A DNA stretch of 64,000 nucleotides, from the NCBI RefSeq assembly GCF_000832305.1, contig NZ_CP010537.1:62001-126000 (forward strand), given 5' to 3'. The translations under genes and the position numbers were made by a program. Below the pieces are notes generated by a model that was given only the letters and a program-made list of their open reading frames with translations, was not told the origin of the DNA and searched no databases. Of this stretch, positions 60,248-64,000 are shown piece by piece. The stretch's first letter is position 1. Each line of letters starts with the position of its first letter. The stretch comes from Cupriavidus basilensis (GTDB taxonomy: Bacteria > Pseudomonadota > Gammaproteobacteria > Burkholderiales > Burkholderiaceae).

Positions 60248-61885
60248 ATGCAAGCACAAGACAAGCTACCGCTGCTATCCGTGCGCGAGCTCACCATTGC
60301 GCTGCCCGCGGGCGGTGACCGTGCGCACGCTGTGAAGGAGGTCAGCTACGACCTGCACGCCGGCGAGATTCTCTGCATCGTCGGAGAATCCGGCTCGGGC
60401 AAGTCGATGAGCGCCAACGCCATCATGGGCCTGCTGCCGCCGTACCTGAAGCCGCAGGGCGGCCAGATCCTGTTCCAGGGCAAGGACTTGCTCACGCAGG
60501 ATGAGCAGACCTTGCTGTCCATGCGCGGCAAGGCCATGGCCATGGTGTTCCAGGAGCCGCTGTCGGCGCTGAACCCCGTGATGACGGTGGGCGACCAGAT
60601 CGCCGAGGTCATGCGCGTGCACGACGCCTACCCCGGCGAGGCGCGGACAAAGCGCGTGCTGGAACTGCTGGAGTTCGTCGGCCTGCCCGATCCGGCCACG
60701 CTGATCCATAGCTATCCGTTCCGCCTGTCCGGCGGGCAGCGCCAGCGCGTGGTGATCGCCATGGCGCTCGCGCTGGAGCCGGCGCTGCTGATCGCCGACG
60801 AGCCGACCACTGCCCTGGACGTGACCACGCAGGCCCAGATCCTGGCGCTGATCAGGCGCATCCAGGCGGACAAGGGCATGGGCGTGATGTTCGTCACGCA
60901 CGATTTCGGCGTGGTGGCGGAAATCGCCGACCGCGTCGCGGTGATGGAGCGGGGCGTGCTGGTGGAGGTGGGCCCGGTGCAGCAGGTGCTCAACCATCCG
61001 CAGCATCCCTATACCCGCCGCCTGATCGGCGCCGTGCCGCACGGGCGCGCCAAGGCGCGCGACCAGCAGGCGGCCGAGACCGTGCTGGAAGTGCGCGACC
61101 TGCGCAAGACGTATTCCTCGGGCGGCGGCCTGTTCAGCAAGAAGCGCGTGGTCAACGCCGTGGACGGCGTGAGCTTCAGCGTGCGGCGCGGGCAGACGCT
61201 CGGCATCGTTGGCGAATCCGGCTCGGGCAAGTCCACCATCGGCAAATGCCTGCTGAAGCTGACCGACATCGACGGCGGCGAGCTGCTGTTCGACGGCCAG
61301 GACATCGCCCGGCTGACGGAGCGCCAGTTCCGCCCGCTGCGCAGCGATGTGCAGATGATCTTCCAGGACCCGTTCGCCTCGCTGAACCCGCGCCATACGG
61401 TGGGCCGCATCATCACCGATGGGCCAATCGCCAATGGCGCGGCGCTGGCGCAGGCCCAGGCGCGCGGGCGTGAGCTGCTGCAGCTGGTGGGCCTGGAGCC
61501 TTCCGCGTTCGACCGCTATCCCAACCAGTTCTCAGGGGGGCAGCGCCAGCGCATTGGCATTGCGCGCGCGCTCGCGCTGGATCCCAAGTTGCTGGTGGCC
61601 GATGAATCCGTCTCCGCGCTGGATGTCTCGGTGCAGGCGCAGGTATTGCAACTGCTGGCCGACCTGCAGAAGCGGCTGAACATCGGCCTGATCTTTATCA
61701 CCCACGACCTGCGCGTGGCCGCACAGATCTGCCACCACGTGATCGTGATGCACAAAGGCCGCGTGGTGGAGTCCGGCCCGCCCGACCAGATCTTCGACGC
61801 GCCGCAGCATGCCTACACGCAGCGGCTGATTGCCGCGATTCCCGGCAAGGAGTGGGACCCGACCCTGATCCGCGCCGCGGCCTGA
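60248..61885 (+). CDS. ABC transporter ATPase with two fused nucleotide-binding domains (DppD-DppF type)
   Basis: 545 aa from ATG at 60248 (AAGGAAG upstream). Domain 1: Walker [11 protein letters not shown], signature LSGGQRQRV, Walker [13 protein letters not shown]. Domain 2: [43 protein letters not shown]. Each ends with the oligopeptide-transporter C-terminal stretch ([31 protein letters not shown]). A single-chain fusion as in GsiA/YejF instead of separate DppD and DppF. Powers the importer of this operon. Confidence 0.94.
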   Translation: MQAQDKLPLLSVRELTIALPAGGDRAHAVKEVSYDLHAGEILCIVGESGSGKSMSANAIMGLLPPYLKPQGGQILFQGKDLLTQDEQTLLSMRGKAMAMVFQEPLSALNPVMTVGDQIAEVMRVHDAYPGEARTKRVLELLEFVGLPDPATLIHSYPFRLSGGQRQRVVIAMALALEPALLIADEPTTALDVTTQAQILALIRRIQADKGMGVMFVTHDFGVVAEIADRVAVMERGVLVEVGPVQQVLNHPQHPYTRRLIGAVPHGRAKARDQQAAETVLEVRDLRKTYSSGGGLFSKKRVVNAVDGVSFSVRRGQTLGIVGESGSGKSTIGKCLLKLTDIDGGELLFDGQDIARLTERQFRPLRSDVQMIFQDPFASLNPRHTVGRIITDGPIANGAALAQAQARGRELLQLVGLEPSAFDRYPNQFSGGQRQRIGIARALALDPKLLVADESVSALDVSVQAQVLQLLADLQKRLNIGLIFITHDLRVAAQICHHVIVMHKGRVVESGPPDQIFDAPQHAYTQRLIAAIPGKEWDPTLIRAAA

Positions 61886-61937
61886 CCCCGATAGCACAAC
61901 CCCGACAGCACAACCGATATCAAGGATGGAGCAACAG

Positions 61938-63200
61938 ATGAAGAATGCCGAACTGGTTCGCCGCAAGGATGCCGCCACGCCCCGTGGCGTTGGCGTGATG
62001 TGCAACTTCTTCGCCGAGCGTGCCGAGAATTCGGAGATCTGGGATGTGGAAGGCAAGCGCTATATCGACTTCGCCGCCGGCATCGCCGTGCTCAACACCG
62101 GCCACCGGCACCCGCGCCTGGTCGAAGCCATGCAACGCCAGCTTGAGCGCTTCACGCACACCGCCTACCAGATCGTGCCGTACGCCAGCTATATCGAGCT
62201 GGCCGAGCGAATCAACCAGCGCGCGCCCGGCCGCGGCGCCAAGAAGACGGCGTTCTTCACCACCGGCGCCGAGGCTGTGGAGAACGCCATCAAGATCGCC
62301 CGCGCCGCGACCGGCCGCCCGGGCGTGATCGCCTTCTCCGGCGGCTTCCACGGGCGCACCATGATGGGCATGGCGCTGACCGGCAAGGTAGTTCCGTACA
62401 AGGTGGGCTTTGGCCCGTTCCCCGGCGAGGTCTTCCACGCGCCGTACCCGTGCGCGCTGCACGGCGTGTCGGTGGAGGACGCGCTCAAGGCAATGGAGCA
62501 CCTGTTCAAGGCCGACGTGGATCCCAAGCGCGTGGCCGCCATCATCTTCGAGCCGGTGCAGGGCGAGGGTGGTTTCAACGTGGCGCCGCCGGCCTTCGTC
62601 AAGGCGCTGCGCGCGATCTGCGACGAGCACGGCATCCTGCTGGTGGCCGATGAAGTGCAGACCGGCTTCGGCCGTACCGGCAAGCTCTTTGCCATGGAGC
62701 ACTACGACGTGGCGCCCGACCTCACCACCATGGCCAAGAGCCTGGCCGGCGGCATGCCGCTGTCGGCGGTGTGTGGCCGCGCGGAGGTGATGGACGCCCC
62801 CGCGCCCGGCGGCCTGGGCGGCACCTACGCCGGCAACCCGCTGGCGGTGGCCTCGGCGCTGGCGGTGCTGGACGTGCTGGAAGGCGAGCAGTTGATCCCG
62901 CGTGGCGCGGCACTTGGCCAGCGCCTGGTCGCGCGGCTGGAGGCCCTGAAGGCGCGCGTGCCGCAGATCGCCGAGATCCGTGGCCTGGGCGCGATGGTGG
63001 CGGTGGAATTCCGCCGCGCCGACGGCGCGCCGGATGCGGAGTTCACGCGCGAGGTGCAGAACCGCGCGCTGGAGCAAGGCTTGCTGCTGCTGTCCTGCGG
63101 CGTGTACGGCAATGTGATCCGCTTCCTGTTCCCGCTGACGATTTCCGACGCGGTGATGAACGAAGGGCTGGATATCCTGGCCGATGTGCTGACGCGCTGA
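61938..63200 (+). CDS. gabT: 4-aminobutyrate aminotransferase
   Basis: 420 aa from ATG at 61938 (TGGAG 6 nt upstream; ATG at 61926 also in frame). Class-III aminotransferase: FFTTGAEAVENAIKIARAATGRPGVIAFSGGFHGRTMMGMALTGKV, IFEPVQGEGGFNVAP, ILLVADEVQTGFGRTG, and PLP lysine in TTMAKSLAGGMPLSAVCG. Transfers the amino group of GABA to 2-oxoglutarate, giving succinate semialdehyde for gabD. A two-unit 14-bp repeat precedes it. Confidence 0.94.
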   Translation: MKNAELVRRKDAATPRGVGVMCNFFAERAENSEIWDVEGKRYIDFAAGIAVLNTGHRHPRLVEAMQRQLERFTHTAYQIVPYASYIELAERINQRAPGRGAKKTAFFTTGAEAVENAIKIARAATGRPGVIAFSGGFHGRTMMGMALTGKVVPYKVGFGPFPGEVFHAPYPCALHGVSVEDALKAMEHLFKADVDPKRVAAIIFEPVQGEGGFNVAPPAFVKALRAICDEHGILLVADEVQTGFGRTGKLFAMEHYDVAPDLTTMAKSLAGGMPLSAVCGRAEVMDAPAPGGLGGTYAGNPLAVASALAVLDVLEGEQLIPRGAALGQRLVARLEALKARVPQIAEIRGLGAMVAVEFRRADGAPDAEFTREVQNRALEQGLLLLSCGVYGNVIRFLFPLTISDAVMNEGLDILADVLTR

Positions 63201-63205
63201 GCCGC

Positions 63206-63289
63206 GAAGCCACCCACGAAGCCACCCACGAAGCCACCCACGAAGCCACCCACGAAGCCATCCACGAAGCCATCCACGAAGCTATCCAC
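63206..63289 (+). repeat. 12-bp tandem repeat, 7 units, between gabT and gabD
   Basis: Four exact GAAGCCACCCAC units, two GAAGCCATCCAC and one GAAGCTATCCAC, ending 27 bp before the gabD ATG. The graded substitutions run in one direction along the array. Not in any coding frame of the neighbours. Confidence 0.9.
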
Positions 63290-63316
63290 GAACAGACAGA
63301 GAGAGTCAGAACGATC

Positions 63317-64000
63317 ATGCAACTCAAAGACCCCACCCTGCTGCGCTCGCAAGCCTTTATCGGCGGCCAGTGGCAGAGCGCCGACAGCGGCGCCACCTTC
63401 CCCGTGACCAACCCCGCCGACGGTTCGCTGATCGGCACCGTGCCGCTGATGGGCGCGGCGGAAACCACCCGCGCCATCGAGGCGGCCCGCGTGGCGCAGG
63501 CCGCATGGCGCCGCAAGACCGCCCGCGAGCGTGCCCAGGTGCTGCGTGCCTGGTACGACCTGATGCTGGCCAATGCCGACGACCTGGCCGTGCTGATGAC
63601 CACCGAGCAAGGCAAGCCGCTGGCCGAGGCGCGCGGGGAAGCCGTCTACGCCGCATCGTTCCTGGAATGGTTCGCCGAGCAAGCCAAGCGCGTCCACGGC
63701 GACGTGCTGGCCACGCCCGCGTCCGACAAGCGCCTGCTGGTGGTCAAGGAACCGGTTGGCGTGTGCGCGGCCATCACGCCGTGGAACTTCCCGCTGGCCA
63801 TGATCACCCGCAAGGCCGGCCCGGCGCTGGCGGCGGGTTGCGCCATGGTGCTCAAGCCGGCAGAAGACACACCGCTGTCGGCGCTCGCGCTGGCGCTGCT
63901 GGCCGAGCGCGCTGGACTGCCCGCCGGCCTGCTGAGCGTGGTGACGGGCGACGCCGCCAGCTCGATCGAGATCGGCGCAGAGCTGACCGGCAGCCCGGTG
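63317..64000 (+). CDS. gabD: Succinate-semialdehyde dehydrogenase, 3' partial
   Basis: 228 codons to the window edge; the catalytic Cys and Glu lie beyond it. Aldehyde-dehydrogenase N-terminal half: QAFIGGQWQSADSGATFPVTNPADGSLIGTVPLMGA, TARERAQVLRAWYDLMLANADDLAVLMTTEQGKPLAEARGE, YAASFLEWFAEQAKRVHGD, and the coenzyme-binding ITPWNFPLAMITRKAGPALAAGCAMVLKPAEDTPLSA. The GKPLAEARGE and FAEEAKR-like pattern is typical of GabD. Oxidises succinate semialdehyde to succinate. Confidence 0.93.
   Translation, partial: MQLKDPTLLRSQAFIGGQWQSADSGATFPVTNPADGSLIGTVPLMGAAETTRAIEAARVAQAAWRRKTARERAQVLRAWYDLMLANADDLAVLMTTEQGKPLAEARGEAVYAASFLEWFAEQAKRVHGDVLATPASDKRLLVVKEPVGVCAAITPWNFPLAMITRKAGPALAAGCAMVLKPAEDTPLSALALALLAERAGLPAGLLSVVTGDAASSIEIGAELTGSPV

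Noticed and set aside
63206..63289. Possible CRISPR array
   Set aside because: Units are contiguous 12-mers without spacers and there are no cas genes.
1..64000. tRNA, rRNA, insertion sequence and prophage genes
   Set aside because: I looked for the usual signatures on both strands and found none that I could support by eye; a tRNA scan would be needed to exclude a missed tRNA.

Overview
The window is GC-rich, densely packed bacterial DNA that reads as a Burkholderiaceae chromosome, most likely Cupriavidus or a close Ralstonia-type relative. Four periplasmic Bug-type (tripartite tricarboxylate) solute receptors, several LysR regulators, a Feo iron system, a lutABC/LldP lactate system and coenzyme-B12 ethanolamine ammonia-lyase support this. 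I see no rRNA, tRNA, transposase, prophage or CRISPR array.

Layout. 1-2.75 kb: the 3' part of a secreted protein and a coiled-coil/beta-barrel outer-membrane protein that look like a Fap-type amyloid export pair. 3-5.7 kb: a small membrane protein, a Leu/Ile/Val-type binding protein and a short-chain dehydrogenase. 6-9.9 kb: LysR, divergent from an AtuA pair and a Bug receptor. 9.9-18.5 kb: a lipoprotein with a ParB-like nuclease domain, an NTF2-like protein, a secreted metallo-beta-lactamase-fold enzyme, an EamA half-transporter, an acetyltransferase, AMP nucleosidase, a decapitated LysR gene, a minimal HD-GYP protein and OmpW. 18.9-22.8 kb: leuA with a candidate leucine-codon attenuator, then an Ig-like lipoprotein. 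23-25.6 kb: feoA-feoB-small Cys-rich protein behind a Fur-like box.

26-31.8 kb is the most unusual part. It holds a fused ribose-1,5-bisphosphokinase (PhnN) / AMP-phosphorylase-type protein followed by a Bug receptor, a MarR regulator, a stand-alone quinolinate phosphoribosyltransferase (NadC type) and a small monooxygenase-fold protein. The fusion gene and the nadC-type gene have almost identical 75-76 bp promoter/operator modules. I infer one regulon in which AMP (or a related nucleotide) is converted through ribose-1,5-bisphosphate to PRPP, which a PRPP-consuming pyridine phosphoribosyltransferase could use.

32-37.8 kb: LysR, divergent from acyl-CoA dehydrogenase, Bug receptor, thioesterase and CaiB CoA-transferase, an acyl-CoA catabolic cluster of unknown substrate. 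37.9-43.9 kb: lactate permease and lutA-lutC-lutB with a divergent FadR/LldR-type regulator and a PdhR/LldR-like operator; a dispersed repeat splits the operon. 44-51.8 kb: AI-2E-type permease, then EutR-like regulator, ethanolamine permease, eutB, eutC and a phosphorylcholine-phosphatase-like lipoprotein. 51.9-64 kb: a FAD-linked hydroxyacid dehydrogenase, a GabR-like MocR regulator, and a divergent operon of M20 amidohydrolase, dipeptide-type ABC transporter, gabT and gabD (cut by the window end), suggesting uptake and hydrolysis of a GABA conjugate.

Besides genes, there are two families of dispersed palindromic repeats, one with a nested 100-bp palindromic insert. Degenerate short tandem repeats, with a different period at each locus, lie just upstream of at least eight genes.
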